From: DAOTWP01 sp034435675
GTDB lineage: Bacteria > Chloroflexota > Anaerolineae > Aggregatilineales > Phototrophicaceae
Assembly: GCA_034435675.1 (NCBI GenBank)
Contig: DAOTWP010000118.1
Span: 1-39,713 of the forward strand
Direction: 5' to 3'
Length of the DNA stretch: 39,713 nucleotides
Positions within the stretch are counted from its first letter, which is position 1; each line of letters begins with the position of its first letter. Under the pieces are notes generated by a model. It saw only the letters and a program-made list of their open reading frames with translations. It searched no databases and was not told the origin of the DNA. This document shows, one piece after another, positions 1 to 8,385 of this stretch. A program made the position numbers and the translations under genes.

Positions 1-28
1 TGGGGGTGAATGTGCGTCGTTTTGTCAT
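1..28 (-). mobile_element. Possible start of an IS3-type transposase OrfA, cut by the edge
   Basis: On the minus strand an ATG at 28 reads MTKRRTFTP before the window ends. It is preceded by an AGGGAGA ribosome binding site ten bases upstream. MxKRRTFTPEFK is the usual beginning of IS3-family OrfA helix-turn-helix proteins, and nine residues are all that can be seen. A possible element end is at about 95, where the minus strand reads TGTAGTGCGGCGGG, but no flanking duplication can be shown. The call rests on this short motif and on the low local GC. Confidence 0.3.
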
Positions 29-224
29 GATTTCTGGTCTCCCTTTCGTTATGATACTCCACTATTGGGTTGTCCAGAATTCCCGCCGCACTACAATTTT
101 CAAGCAAAAAGGAAATACACTCAATCCGTCTCTTTTCTTCACTAAAGGTTAGCCCATCTTTCGCTTTGGCAGACACACGTAATTCACCGCGAACAGGGCA
201 GTAAAGTTTTGGAGTTAAACTCAT
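1..224 (-). CDS. Partial hypothetical protein, runs off the window edge
   Basis: An open frame starts at an ATG at 224 and stays open through base 1, giving at least 74 codons with no stop. It begins MSLTPKLYCPVRGELRV and contains FSEEKRRIECISFLLEN. I do not recognise the family. The EEKRRIECISFLL stretch is faintly like the helical start of type I restriction HsdR N-terminal domains, but that is a guess. The local composition is clearly AT-richer than the rest of the window, which suggests horizontally acquired DNA. A purine-rich GAGAGAG lies upstream of the ATG. The 3' part may be interrupted by an insertion sequence (see the entry at 1-28), so the last residues may not belong to the original gene. 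Confidence 0.4.
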   Translation of the reverse strand, partial: MSLTPKLYCPVRGELRVSAKAKDGLTFSEEKRRIECISFLLENCSAAGILDNPIVEYHNERETRNHDKTTHIHP

Positions 225-461
225 GAGTAACTCTCTCGTCCATTACGCATTAAAACTAGACGTATTCTGTCTCAAATTTTGGAGGTTGTCCAATATCAAT
301 TCTCGCATTTCCTCAACCCCTTCGTCGCCCGGAATGTAATCACCAGACGCTCGCTCGGTGGTTGGCGCGTGAGCCAACAGCCTCGACCCGTTCGAGGGGG
401 CGTGGTGGAGCGGGCGATGTCGCTGAATGGGTATGCGTGGGTTGAGGGGAGGGTGGTCAAC
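225..461. other. Gene-free stretch, AT-rich to GC-rich transition
   Basis: No credible coding frame is seen. Composition shifts from AT-rich (to about 300) to the GC-rich background, so this probably marks the junction between acquired DNA and the resident chromosome. A short motif GGTTGTCCA occurs at about 287 and again at about 68; its meaning is unknown. Confidence 0.4.
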
Positions 462-492
462 GGCAGGGACGCACCAGCACTGTGCCCCTGCC
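462..492 (-). terminator. Hairpin after the first acyltransferase
   Basis: GGCAGGG (462-468) pairs with CCCTGCC (486-492), and the stem extends inward with mismatches. It lies eight bases beyond the stop codon at 500-502 of the minus-strand acyltransferase. There is no clear U-tract, so it may be only a weak terminator or an mRNA 3' stabiliser. Confidence 0.35.
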
Positions 493-499
493 GCAGTGG

Positions 500-1585
500 T
501 TAGCTTACCGTGCTTGTGTCATGCGACAGCGGCGTCAGGCGCATATGCATCCCGCGCGCGGCGGCACGCTCGGTCACTTCAATCAGCGTCTTGAGCGCGT
601 GAATTGCCTGGCTGGTCTTCTCGTTGCCCAGCCGGAATGGCAGATAGGTCTCAAAATCCCCGTTTGTCAGCGTGTTCAGCAGCGCCTGCGCACCGGCACG
701 CACCGCCGCCGCCGGGAAAAAGCGCTTTTTGAGGAACGGCTCTACCGGGAGCTGCACATTCTTCCACATCGGGCGGAACAGATTCGGCTTGGCGATGAAC
801 TCCGCCAGCGCGCCCATATCCGGCAGAAACTCATCCACCGCAGTGGGCGTCTCGTCGCCATTGGTCGAAAACTCCACGCGCAGTTCATAGCGTTCGCGCG
901 TCCAGCGGTCATACATCGCCTGCTCAACCGGGGGCAGCAGGTGATACACGCGCTGCATAATTGCTGCCGATGCCGCATCCAGATCGGCGCGGCGGCTGCG
1001 GCGATCCTTGCTTTCCGGCACGGGGGGCATCACTTCGCCAAACGTCACCGTGATTTCGGGGCGTTTGAGCGCCAGCACATCCGGCGAACGCATGTACGTG
1101 CCGCCAATGCCCACCGGCAGAATCGGCGTCTGGGTCAACTGCGACAGATACGCCGCGCCGGGTTTGGCGACCAGCCCGTGTTCCCACATCCCGCCGGTGG
1201 GGAACAGCAGCACCATACGTTTGGCTTCCAGCAGGCTGACAATGCCCTTCATGGCTTCGCGGTCTGCTTCACCACGATGAATCAGCAGCGGTTCATAAAT
1301 CTTGAACGCGAGATGTTTGTACCACACATTCCGAAAATCGCCCTGTGCGATCACATCCAGTTCATGCGGGAACTGCGCACCGACGACATGCGGATCAAGG
1401 TCAGACAGATAGTTGGGCAGCACCAGCAGCGGACCCTGTGCAGGGATGTTTTCCAGCCCGCGCACGGTGATGCGTGTCAGTAATGCCTGATAGACCTGCC
1501 CAACTGTTTTGAGCAGTCTGCGCCGGGTGTGCAAAAAACGACTCTCAGCGCTGGCTTTGGCGACTGTGGTTTTGGCGAGGCTCAT
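500..1585 (-). CDS. PlsC-like (LPLAT) acyltransferase with altered catalytic motifs
   Basis: This 361-residue protein belongs to the lysophospholipid acyltransferase (PlsC/AGPAT) superfamily, which acylates lysophosphatidic acid or related acceptors at the membrane. The family's NHxxxxD motif reads NYLSDLD here, so the catalytic His is Tyr (codon TAT). The FPEG acceptor motif reads FPTGGMWE. The later LPVGIGG block is conserved. The long C-terminal half is shared with the neighbouring paralogue and is not part of the minimal PlsC domain. The ATG at 1585 is chosen because conservation begins there; a longer frame exists upstream but overlaps the neighbour, and AGGAG lies 14 bases before this ATG. 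The paralogue starting at 2874 keeps His and FPEG. The altered residues suggest lost or changed chemistry, but family membership is firm. Confidence 0.85.
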   Translation of the reverse strand: MSLAKTTVAKASAESRFLHTRRRLLKTVGQVYQALLTRITVRGLENIPAQGPLLVLPNYLSDLDPHVVGAQFPHELDVIAQGDFRNVWYKHLAFKIYEPLLIHRGEADREAMKGIVSLLEAKRMVLLFPTGGMWEHGLVAKPGAAYLSQLTQTPILPVGIGGTYMRSPDVLALKRPEITVTFGEVMPPVPESKDRRSRRADLDAASAAIMQRVYHLLPPVEQAMYDRWTRERYELRVEFSTNGDETPTAVDEFLPDMGALAEFIAKPNLFRPMWKNVQLPVEPFLKKRFFPAAAVRAGAQALLNTLTNGDFETYLPFRLGNEKTSQAIHALKTLIEVTERAAARGMHMRLTPLSHDTSTVS

Positions 1586-1667
1586 AGAAGGTAAATCAAC
1601 TCCTGCCCGTCGGCATGAGAACAGTGCCCTGTGAAGGTGCGGGCACAGATGCGAAGCTTCACATTGC

Positions 1668-1676
1668 CTTATAACA
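1668..1676 (-). promoter_or_regulatory. Extended -10 promoter for the first acyltransferase
   Basis: The minus strand reads TGTTATAAG, a TGn extended -10 element with TATAAG, about 80 bases before the ATG at 1585. No good -35 is seen. A six-base-pair hairpin (GTGCCC/GGGCAC, 1634-1656) lies in the presumed leader. It suggests the gene has its own promoter besides possible read-through from the paralogue. Confidence 0.4.
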
Positions 1677-1755
1677 CCGTACCATAGAGAAGTTACGCCA
1701 AAAACGTAAAGTTTTTGCCAGATTTTTGCACGCGGCACCCCGCGCGGAAAAATGG

Positions 1756-2874
1756 CTATTCTGTGGCAGCGCCGGGCACGGTTTCCACCCGCAGTGTACT
1801 GCTGTAGACATAGCGGTAACGGCGGATGGGCGTCAGCAGCAGCGCGCAGTCGTGTTCTGCCGCCCACAGCGCCAGCGTGTGGATCTGCCGCAGCCCGGCA
1901 AGCATCGCGGCGGCGGTTTCCTGCCCAAAGCGGTAGGGCAGAAAGCCGGGATTGGTCGTGGTCAGGTATTCCAGCGTCACTGCCAGTGCCTCTGCCAGCC
2001 GCGTCGGGTCGAATTCGCTGTCCAGATGGCGCAGCGGGACAACGGGCAGGCGCAGGTTGCGCTCCAGCGTGCGCAGCAGCACCGGGCGGTGGAAGAACTT
2101 GCCGACCTCTGCCGGGTAGGTCAGTTCCAGCGCAGTGGGCACTGGCACGCGGCTGCCCTCCCGCGCGCGCAGCGTGATCTGAAAATCAAACGTTTCGTCG
2201 GTAATCTGCTGCCAGCGCTGTTTTTCCTCGGCAGGCACCAGCGCCTCAATTGCGGTCATCACCTGCTCGGTCATAGTTTTCAGGTCAGTCTTGCGCGCTC
2301 TGCCGCTGCTGTCCGCCGGTGGATAAATCGGCGCGCCAATGTTCATGGTGATGCGCGGACGCTGCAAACGGAACCCTGCGCGGATCGCCCCCGTTGTACC
2401 GCCAAAGCCCACCGGCACAATCGGCACTCCAGCGCGCAGACTGAGCCACGCCGCGCCGCCATGCGCGTCCTTCAGGCTTGCCTCCCAGATGCCGCCCTCC
2501 GGGAACAGCCCCAGAATGCCGCCCTGCGCCAGCACATCCAGCGCCATGTTCAGCCCTCTGGTGTCTATGCCGCCCTGCCTGACCGGCACACCACCGCCCC
2601 ATAGCCCGGAAATCCACTGCTGGCTGGGGTCTACCGGGAAATCGCCCGGCTCGATGATTTCCAGTTGGCGCGGCGCATAGAGCAGCATCAGCGGCACTTC
2701 CAGCGCGGCGACATGGTTGCCCACCAGGATAAACGCGCCGTCGCGCGGCATGTGTTCGCGCCCGCGAATCGTGGTGCGTGTCAGCAGCCACATCAAGAAC
2801 CGCCCGATGCTGATAATCAGGCGGCGCATAAAAACATTGCGCGGGTAACGGATGCTGTACTGGCGGGTGGTCAT
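1756..2874 (-). CDS. PlsC-like (LPLAT) acyltransferase
   Basis: A 372-residue paralogue of the downstream acyltransferase. It shows NHVAALE (the catalytic His is kept; the usual Asp of HxxxxD is Glu), GLFPEGGIWE (the FPEG phosphate-binding motif) and PIVPVGFGG. It probably acylates a lysophospholipid or polyketide/sugar acceptor at the inner membrane face. The N-terminal segment RLIISIGRFLMWLLTR is amphipathic/hydrophobic and likely membrane associated. The ATG at 2874 has GGAAGGG eight bases upstream; an in-frame TTG six bases earlier would sit too close to that site. The gene lies 170 bases upstream of its paralogue on the same strand, a tandem duplication followed by divergence of active-site motifs. 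Confidence 0.88.
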   Translation of the reverse strand: MTTRQYSIRYPRNVFMRRLIISIGRFLMWLLTRTTIRGREHMPRDGAFILVGNHVAALEVPLMLLYAPRQLEIIEPGDFPVDPSQQWISGLWGGGVPVRQGGIDTRGLNMALDVLAQGGILGLFPEGGIWEASLKDAHGGAAWLSLRAGVPIVPVGFGGTTGAIRAGFRLQRPRITMNIGAPIYPPADSSGRARKTDLKTMTEQVMTAIEALVPAEEKQRWQQITDETFDFQITLRAREGSRVPVPTALELTYPAEVGKFFHRPVLLRTLERNLRLPVVPLRHLDSEFDPTRLAEALAVTLEYLTTTNPGFLPYRFGQETAAAMLAGLRQIHTLALWAAEHDCALLLTPIRRYRYVYSSTLRVETVPGAATE

Positions 2875-3358
2875 GGGCAAAACCCTTCCGGTGAACTACA
2901 AAAGCCTGTGTCCATCCAGTTTAATCGCCTGCCCCCTGCTTCTGCCAGCCCGGTATCTGTTGTGCGCTGTAGTGCTGGCGGCTGTGCCCGAATTTGTGGG
3001 CGGTGGCGGGCGAATACTGCACAGGTGGGCGCAAACCGGTCAGATTCTGTTTTTCAAAGCAGCCAGCCCCCGCGCGACTCATCAGGCATCTGCAATGCGC
3101 TGGCAGCACATCAGCCATTGACCGCCAGCGCAATAGACTTTGTAAATTCACATTTGCATAAGTAATGTGTGGCTGTTGGATCGACAACTGTTGCAGACTA
3201 TTTCAGCCGCAGCAGTGCTCCCAGCAGTGCCGTGTCCGTGATAACTTTCACAACCGGGCTTTGCCGGCTTGCGTATAGCATAACAGGCACATGCAGCAAT
3301 TCACTGCGGATGGCACTGCCTGTTGGTTTGTGTTTGACACATAGGAGGCAAGCTGCTG
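2875..3358. promoter_or_regulatory. Divergent intergenic region with a stem-loop before the flavodoxin gene
   Basis: No gene is supported here. The region separates the minus-strand acyltransferases from the plus-strand flavodoxin and should hold both promoters, but no convincing -35/-10 pair was found. A structured element is visible at 3282-3324: AACAGGCA pairs perfectly with TGCCTGTT, and GCAG/CTGC can pair inside it. It lies just before AGGAGG (3343-3348), the flavodoxin ribosome binding site, and so could affect translation. A CCGG-GCTTTG-CCGG hairpin occurs near 3255. Confidence 0.35.
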
Positions 3359-3826
3359 ATGAACACCCTCGTGGTCTATTTCTCCCAATACGGGAACACG
3401 CAAAAAATCGCCGAGGCAGTTGCGGAGGTCATGCGGGCACAGGGCACCGCGCGCACCCTGCCTCTGGACAGGATCACGCCGGCAGACCTGAACGGTGCCG
3501 ATCTGGTCGTGATGGGCTGCCCGACCTACCGTATGAATCTGCCGGAACCCGTGCGCAGCGCGTTTGAAACCCTGCCACGCCGCGTCCTCGCCAAAATCCC
3601 GATTGCTGCTTTCGATACCTCTTACAAGATGAACCGCTGGCTCGCTGCGATGACCGCCGCCAGGAAGCTGTCCGGCAAACTGCGCAGGCTGGGCGGCAAG
3701 CAGATTGTGCCGCCGGAAACCTTCTACGTGAACGGGCACGAAGGTCCGCTGTATGACGGCGAAGTGGAACGCGCGAAGCAGTGGGCAGAGACGATTCGCC
3801 AGCGGGCAGCAGCGCACAAGGCATGA
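3359..3826 (+). CDS. Flavodoxin-family protein
   Basis: A 155-residue flavodoxin fold protein, probably binding FMN and acting as a cytoplasmic one- or two-electron carrier or NAD(P)H:quinone-reductase-like partner. The phosphate-binding loop is at the N-terminus (VVYFSQYGNTQKIAEAV, residues 5-21; S9-x-Y-G-N-T). The second strand has LVVMGCPTYRMNLP, the usual flavin-contacting segment. Its length matches simple flavodoxins. AGGAGG lies ten bases before the ATG. The alpha/beta-hydrolase gene follows after seven bases, so the two are almost surely cotranscribed. The substrate is unknown; the C-terminal part (TFYVNGHEGPLYDGE) is not the classical flavodoxin end. Confidence 0.85.
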   Translation: MNTLVVYFSQYGNTQKIAEAVAEVMRAQGTARTLPLDRITPADLNGADLVVMGCPTYRMNLPEPVRSAFETLPRRVLAKIPIAAFDTSYKMNRWLAAMTAARKLSGKLRRLGGKQIVPPETFYVNGHEGPLYDGEVERAKQWAETIRQRAAAHKA

Positions 3827-3833
3827 CTGCGCC

Positions 3834-4679
3834 ATGAATCTGCCCACGCCCTATACCATTCACGATGGTCTTGCCGTCTACCGCATGGGCACAGGCGACC
3901 CCGTGCTGCTGATGCCCGCGCCGCACCGCTTCCAGATCCCTGGTGATGGCAGCGCGCTCCCGCTGATCAACGGACTGGTCGGGCTGGGCAGACAGGTCAT
4001 TTCCTACGATCCCCCGGAATCCGGGCACTCTACCCGCCCGATGCAGCTCTCCATGCAGGAGATGCACCAGTGTGCGAACGAAGCGCTGGATGTCGCCGGG
4101 GTGCGCGGCGCGGTGGATGTGCTTGGTCACAGCATGGGCGGGCTGACCACACTCGCCTACACGCTGGAGCATCCTGAACGTGTGCGGCGGCTGCTGCTGG
4201 TGGGCACGGGCACCGGCGGGCGGGCTTACATGCAGACACCGGGCGCGCTGTGGAATCGCAGCCATCCGCAGTTCTGGGCGATGGCACTGCGCGCGATTTT
4301 CCATATTGTGGTGCCGCGCCTTGCGCCGGAGAAAATGCTGAACAATTTCATCGAACGCTGGTCTTACTGTGACCAACGCCTCGCCGACCTCGCCGAGATC
4401 AAAGCCGACGACTGGCTGCGTCCCCGGCAGGGACGCACCGACTGGCACCGCATCGCGCGCCATCTGGATTATGCGCCGCGTCTGGGCGAAATCGCCGTGC
4501 CGGCACTGATCCTGTGCGGCAGGCACGACCCGCAGTACCCGTTTGGCTGCTCGCAGGAACTGGCGGCGGGCATAAACTCCGCGCAGTTGGTGGCGTTCGA
4601 GTACAGCGGGCATTTCCCGTTCATTGAGGAAGCGGAAGCGTTCTGGCGCGCGGTGGGCGAATTTTTAGCGCGGGGGTGA
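3834..4679 (+). CDS. Alpha/beta-fold hydrolase
   Basis: A 281-residue serine hydrolase of the alpha/beta-hydrolase superfamily. The nucleophile elbow is GHSMGG with Ser100. The likely acid is Asp232 (LILCGRHDP) and the base is His260 (YSGHFPFIEE). A cap region spans about 130-215. It would hydrolyse an ester, lactone or similar bond in the cytoplasm; no signal peptide is seen, and the substrate cannot be told. The ATG at 3834 is preferred because the conserved N-terminus starts there, seven bases after the flavodoxin stop. A longer frame upstream overlaps the flavodoxin gene. Its own stop overlaps the start of a tiny ORF (TGATG). Confidence 0.88.
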   Translation: MNLPTPYTIHDGLAVYRMGTGDPVLLMPAPHRFQIPGDGSALPLINGLVGLGRQVISYDPPESGHSTRPMQLSMQEMHQCANEALDVAGVRGAVDVLGHSMGGLTTLAYTLEHPERVRRLLLVGTGTGGRAYMQTPGALWNRSHPQFWAMALRAIFHIVVPRLAPEKMLNNFIERWSYCDQRLADLAEIKADDWLRPRQGRTDWHRIARHLDYAPRLGEIAVPALILCGRHDPQYPFGCSQELAAGINSAQLVAFEYSGHFPFIEEAEAFWRAVGEFLARG

Positions 4680-4753
4680 TGGCAACATGGCGTGATGAGC
4701 TTCGCGACGGCGTGCTCACTGAAAATGCTGTCGAACGCCAGGCGCGAAGGTGA
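4679..4753 (+). CDS. Tiny ORF overlapping the hydrolase stop (24 codons)
   Basis: The hydrolase stop and an ATG overlap as TGATG at 4677-4681. This opens a 24-codon frame MATWRDELRDGVLTENAVER followed by QARR and a stop. It is charged and helical looking, and the arrangement is typical of translational coupling. Without homologues it could equally be a chance frame or a gene relic. Confidence 0.22.
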   Translation: MATWRDELRDGVLTENAVERQARR

Positions 4754-4836
4754 CAAAGAACCGTATCGCTACAAGTATTGTGTGCTTTGTACCTTGCTGT
4801 TCATTGCTACGGTTCCGAGTAGAACAATCCCCCGCC

Positions 4837-5808
4837 CTATTCAAAGCGCGTGCCCAGCGCGGCGGGCGGATCGCTGCGCAAAAACGCCCGCGCCCGGTTC
4901 TGCATGCCGCGCGGCAGCAGCCGCACCAACCGTTCCAGCACACCCCCGCTGACCAGCAGCAGCGTCAGCACCATCAGCACCCAGGGCAGCGCATTGAGCA
5001 GCACAATCGGAATATTCAGATCCGGTGAACGCTGGATGACCGACGCCAGCGAACGCAGCCCGGCGAACAGATATGCGCCGAACATCACCCGCGCCGGATG
5101 CCAGCCGCCAAAAATCACGATTGCCAGCGCGATCCAGCCATCGCCGTTCATTGGCGGGTTGGGCAGCCAGCCCGGTTTCAGCCCCAGCGAATACGCCGCG
5201 CCTGCCAGCCCGACCAGCGCGCCGCCCACTGCCGTATAGATATAGCGCTGGCGATTGACGCGCGCGCCGCGTGCGAATGCCGCCTCCGGGCGCTCCCCGA
5301 TTGCCCGGTGTTCCAGCCCCGGACGGGTGCGGTACAACCAGAACCATACGCCAAACGCCAGCACAAAGCTGAAGTAGACAAAAATCGTGTGGTTAAACAG
5401 CACTGTCCCCACCACAGGCAGATCGCGCAGCAGCGGAATGGGGAGGTTGGGCACAATCGGTCCCGGCGTGTTGGCGTATTCCTGCCCCAGAAACGTGGCG
5501 AGATCAGCCGCCAGCAGCGTCAGCACGAAACCCAGCGCTACCTGATCCTGCCGCAGCGTAATTGAGCCGAAGGCGATCAGCAGCGCCACCAGCGCGCCAA
5601 CCAGCATTGCGACCAGCATGCCAACGATGGCAGCATTCGCAGCTTGCGCGGCAACAAAGCCCAGCATCGCCGCCAGCAGAATGCTGCCATTGAGCGACAG
5701 GTTAATCACCCCGGCGCGTTCGGTGATCGTTTCGCCCAGCGCCGCGATTGCCAGCGGGGTGGCGTTGGCGACAATGCCATTAAGCGTGTTGAGCAGAATT
5801 GGATCCAT
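4837..5808 (-). CDS. BMP-type nucleoside ABC transporter permease 2
   Basis: A 323-residue integral membrane protein of the BPD_transp_2 (RbsC/LivH-like) permease family, the NupQ/YufQ type found with BmpA-like binding proteins. It starts MDPILLNTLNGIVANATPLA and has the characteristic ALGETITERAGVINLSLNG (about residues 23-41). Several hydrophobic spans and the GGALVGLAGAAYSLG segment follow. It would form half of the membrane channel importing nucleosides or related purines. The ATG is six bases after the stop of the other permease, so the two are cotranscribed. It is the last gene of the four-gene importer operon and its end converges on the hydrolase gene. Substrate specificity is inferred from the family only. 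Confidence 0.92.
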   Translation of the reverse strand: MDPILLNTLNGIVANATPLAIAALGETITERAGVINLSLNGSILLAAMLGFVAAQAANAAIVGMLVAMLVGALVALLIAFGSITLRQDQVALGFVLTLLAADLATFLGQEYANTPGPIVPNLPIPLLRDLPVVGTVLFNHTIFVYFSFVLAFGVWFWLYRTRPGLEHRAIGERPEAAFARGARVNRQRYIYTAVGGALVGLAGAAYSLGLKPGWLPNPPMNGDGWIALAIVIFGGWHPARVMFGAYLFAGLRSLASVIQRSPDLNIPIVLLNALPWVLMVLTLLLVSGGVLERLVRLLPRGMQNRARAFLRSDPPAALGTRFE

Positions 5809-5814
5809 AAGCGT

Positions 5815-6870
5815 TCACGTCCGGGTCACATCTTCATCTGGCGGGCGCAGCAGCCGTTCGCGCAGCCCGTTGAACAGCAGGATGATCAGCACCAGCAGCC
5901 CTTGCAGCACACCGACCAGCGATTGGTCCAACTGCATGCGAATCTTGACACTGGTGCTGCCCGCAATAATCGCCGCCAGCGCAAAGGCAATCAACGGCAT
6001 CCACAGCGGGCGGAATGACACCAGCAGCACGACCAGCAGTGCCAGAAAGCCAATGCCCCCGGCAGGCGAGGGACGCAGCGCATTGTATGTGGTCAGCGCG
6101 CGGTGTGCCCCGGCGATCCCGGCAAGCGCCCCACACAGCGCGAATGCCATCAGCGACACACGCTCTGTCGGCACACCCAGCAGCAGCGCCGAACGCGCGT
6201 TTTTGCCGGTCGCCTTGAGCATCAAGCCCCAGCGTGTGCGCCACAGCAGCAGCACCACAAAGACACACGCGGCAGCAGTCAGCGCCAGCAGCAGCAGGCT
6301 CACCGGAAACTCCGGCGAAAGCGGCGGGGGAATCGACGCCGGCGGGAAAGGCTGCGTAGACTGCGCGCTGCCCCCTTCGGGCGGCTGCCAGGGACCGGAA
6401 ATCAGGTAGATCGTCAGGTTCAGTGCAATGAAGTTCAGCGCGACACCGCCAAAAATCTCGTTGATGTTGAAACGAGTTTTCAGCACCCCTGCCAGCAGCG
6501 CCCACAGCGCCCCGCCCAGCGCAGCCAGCAGCAGACACGCCGGGATCAGCAGTTCGGCAGGCAGCGGCAGCGTGCGCGCGCCCCACCCGGCGAAAATCGC
6601 GCCCATGACCATCTGCCCTTCAATGCCGATATTCCACAGCCCGGCAGTGAAGGTGACAATCAAACCTGCGCCCGCCAGCGCCAGCGGAATCCAGAAGTTG
6701 AACACCCCTGCCAGCCGCGAAGCATCCCGGAATGCGCCGGTCCATGTGGTGCTGAACACTTCCAGCGGGTCGCGTTCCAACAGCAGAATCATCAGTGCCG
6801 TGAGCGCCAGCGCGATGATGACCGGCAGCAGCGCCAGCCCGGCTTGCAGCGCCAGTTTGCGCGCCTTCAT
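5815..6870 (-). CDS. BMP-type nucleoside ABC transporter permease 1
   Basis: A 351-residue permease of the NupP/YufP type. It has an N-terminal hydrophobic segment (LALLPVIIALALTALMILLL), then PLALAGAGLIVTFTAGLWNI and GIEGQM, the family hallmark 'fTaGlwNIGiEGQ'. The segment KTRFNINEIFGGVALNFIA also matches the family. A Pro-rich loop (QPFPPASIPPPLSPEFP) lies near the middle and is probably outside the membrane. Its ATG overlaps the ATPase stop by four bases (ATGA), which indicates translational coupling. Together with the neighbouring permease it forms the heterodimeric membrane part of the importer. Confidence 0.92.
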   Translation of the reverse strand: MKARKLALQAGLALLPVIIALALTALMILLLERDPLEVFSTTWTGAFRDASRLAGVFNFWIPLALAGAGLIVTFTAGLWNIGIEGQMVMGAIFAGWGARTLPLPAELLIPACLLLAALGGALWALLAGVLKTRFNINEIFGGVALNFIALNLTIYLISGPWQPPEGGSAQSTQPFPPASIPPPLSPEFPVSLLLLALTAAACVFVVLLLWRTRWGLMLKATGKNARSALLLGVPTERVSLMAFALCGALAGIAGAHRALTTYNALRPSPAGGIGFLALLVVLLVSFRPLWMPLIAFALAAIIAGSTSVKIRMQLDQSLVGVLQGLLVLIILLFNGLRERLLRPPDEDVTRT

Positions 6871-8360
6871 GCGGGAACCTCCTGTGAAGAAGGCGCCAGT
6901 TCACCGCCAATGTAATGCCCCAGCACATTCACCGTCAGGTCGGCTGTGTTTTCGACCAGGGTGGCACGCCCGGCATAAAAGACCAGAACGCGGTCGCTGT
7001 AGGCGATGATTTCGTCCAGATCGGCAGAACTGAACAGAATCGCCGTGCCTTTACTGCGGCGTGCCTCAAGCTGCTCCCAGATCCACGCCGCCGAGTCCAC
7101 GTCCAGCCCGCGTGTCGGCTGTTGCAGCACCAGCAGGCGCGCATCCGGCGGCAGCAGCGCCATCAACACACGCTGCTGGTTGCCCCCGGAGAGGGTTTCA
7201 ATACGGCTGTCTGCCCGCCCGCGAATGTTGAAGCGCGCAATTTGTTCCTGCGTGTACTGTCTGGCGGCAGAATAATCAATCAGCAGCCCGCGCTGCTGTA
7301 CCAGCGTCAGATGCTCGGTCAGTGTCAGCCCGGCGATCAAGCCTTCTTCCAGCCGCCCTGCCGCGCCAAAGACCACCCCTGCCGCCAGAAAACGCGGATA
7401 CGACTGCCCGTTCATCAGCACGCCGCCGACGCGAATCTGCCCCTGTGCCGGGCGCAGCAGTCCGGCACACGCACGCATCAACAGTTCCTGCCCGCTGCCA
7501 TCCAGTCCTGCCAGCCCGATTACTTCGCCCTGGCGCACACGCAGGCTGACCGGCGCAATGCCGACACGCCCCACTTGCAGCGCGACATGCTCAAGATCCA
7601 TGATTACTGGCGCGGCGTCCAGCGTGCGGGTTGTGTGCGCGGGCATGGTCGTGGTGCTTTCGAACATCATGCGCACCAGCGCCGCTTTGCTCAGCGGCAT
7701 TTCGCCCATGCCGACCACCCTGCCCGCCCGCAGGACGACCACCGCATCACACAGGCTGATCACGTCTTCCAGCTTGTGCGACACCAGCAGAATGGTCATG
7801 CCTTCGTCATGCGCCAGCCCGCGCAGTGTGTCGAACAGCAGTTTTTTCTGGTCTTCGGAAATACCGGTGGTCGGTTCGTCCAGAATCAGCGTGCGCACAC
7901 CGAGCGAGAGCTGGCGCAGGATTTCTAACTGCTGGCGCTGCGCGATGGACAGGGTGCTGACTGGTTTTTCGGGGGCGATCTCAAAGTTGAAGCGGGTGCA
8001 CAACGCGCTAAGCGCTGCCCGCGCCTGCCGTTTGTTCATGCGCAGACCGCCAGGCGCGCCGTAGAGGAAATTCTCCAGCACGCTGAAGGCGCCAACATCG
8101 AGCGGATCCTGCTGCAACATGCCGATGCCGTGTCTGATTGCCGCCTGCGGGCTGTGCAGCCGGGCGTGCCGCCCGTCAATCAGGATGTCACCACTGTCTG
8201 CCTGCTGATAGCCGGAAAGGATTTTCATCAGGGTGGATTTGCCCGCGCCGTTTTCGCCCAGCACACCAAGCACCCGCCCCTCCGCGAAGGTCAGCGTGAT
8301 GTCGTTATTGGCGTGAACAGCGCCAAAGCGTTTGTGGATGTGTTGCAGTTCAATATGCAT
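6867..8360 (-). CDS. BMP-type nucleoside ABC transporter ATP-binding protein (double NBD)
   Basis: A 497-residue tandem ATPase of the sugar/nucleoside importer class (NupO/RbsA-like). The first domain has Walker A GENGAGKST, a divergent signature STLSIAQRQQLEIL, Walker B LILDEPTTGI and a VSHKLEDV H-loop. The second has a P-loop without its Lys (GLDGSGQEL), signature LSGGNQQRVLMALL and VLQQPTRGLDVD, as usual for the degenerate C-terminal half in this class. It powers import at the cytoplasmic membrane face. It starts ATG at 8360 and is separated from the binding-protein gene by 116 bases that contain a hairpin; its end overlaps the next permease. Confidence 0.94.
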   Translation of the reverse strand: MHIELQHIHKRFGAVHANNDITLTFAEGRVLGVLGENGAGKSTLMKILSGYQQADSGDILIDGRHARLHSPQAAIRHGIGMLQQDPLDVGAFSVLENFLYGAPGGLRMNKRQARAALSALCTRFNFEIAPEKPVSTLSIAQRQQLEILRQLSLGVRTLILDEPTTGISEDQKKLLFDTLRGLAHDEGMTILLVSHKLEDVISLCDAVVVLRAGRVVGMGEMPLSKAALVRMMFESTTTMPAHTTRTLDAAPVIMDLEHVALQVGRVGIAPVSLRVRQGEVIGLAGLDGSGQELLMRACAGLLRPAQGQIRVGGVLMNGQSYPRFLAAGVVFGAAGRLEEGLIAGLTLTEHLTLVQQRGLLIDYSAARQYTQEQIARFNIRGRADSRIETLSGGNQQRVLMALLPPDARLLVLQQPTRGLDVDSAAWIWEQLEARRSKGTAILFSSADLDEIIAYSDRVLVFYAGRATLVENTADLTVNVLGHYIGGELAPSSQEVPA

Positions 8361-8385
8361 GAGTTAGATTTTTAGGCAGCGTTCA

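Noticed and set aside
482..1483. A 333-codon plus-strand frame over the first acyltransferase
   Set aside because: Arg/His/Gln-rich shadow of the LPLAT gene, with no ribosome binding site or family.
3335..3340. TTGACA upstream of the flavodoxin gene as a -35 box
   Set aside because: It lies immediately before the Shine-Dalgarno, leaving no room for a -10 and a transcript start.
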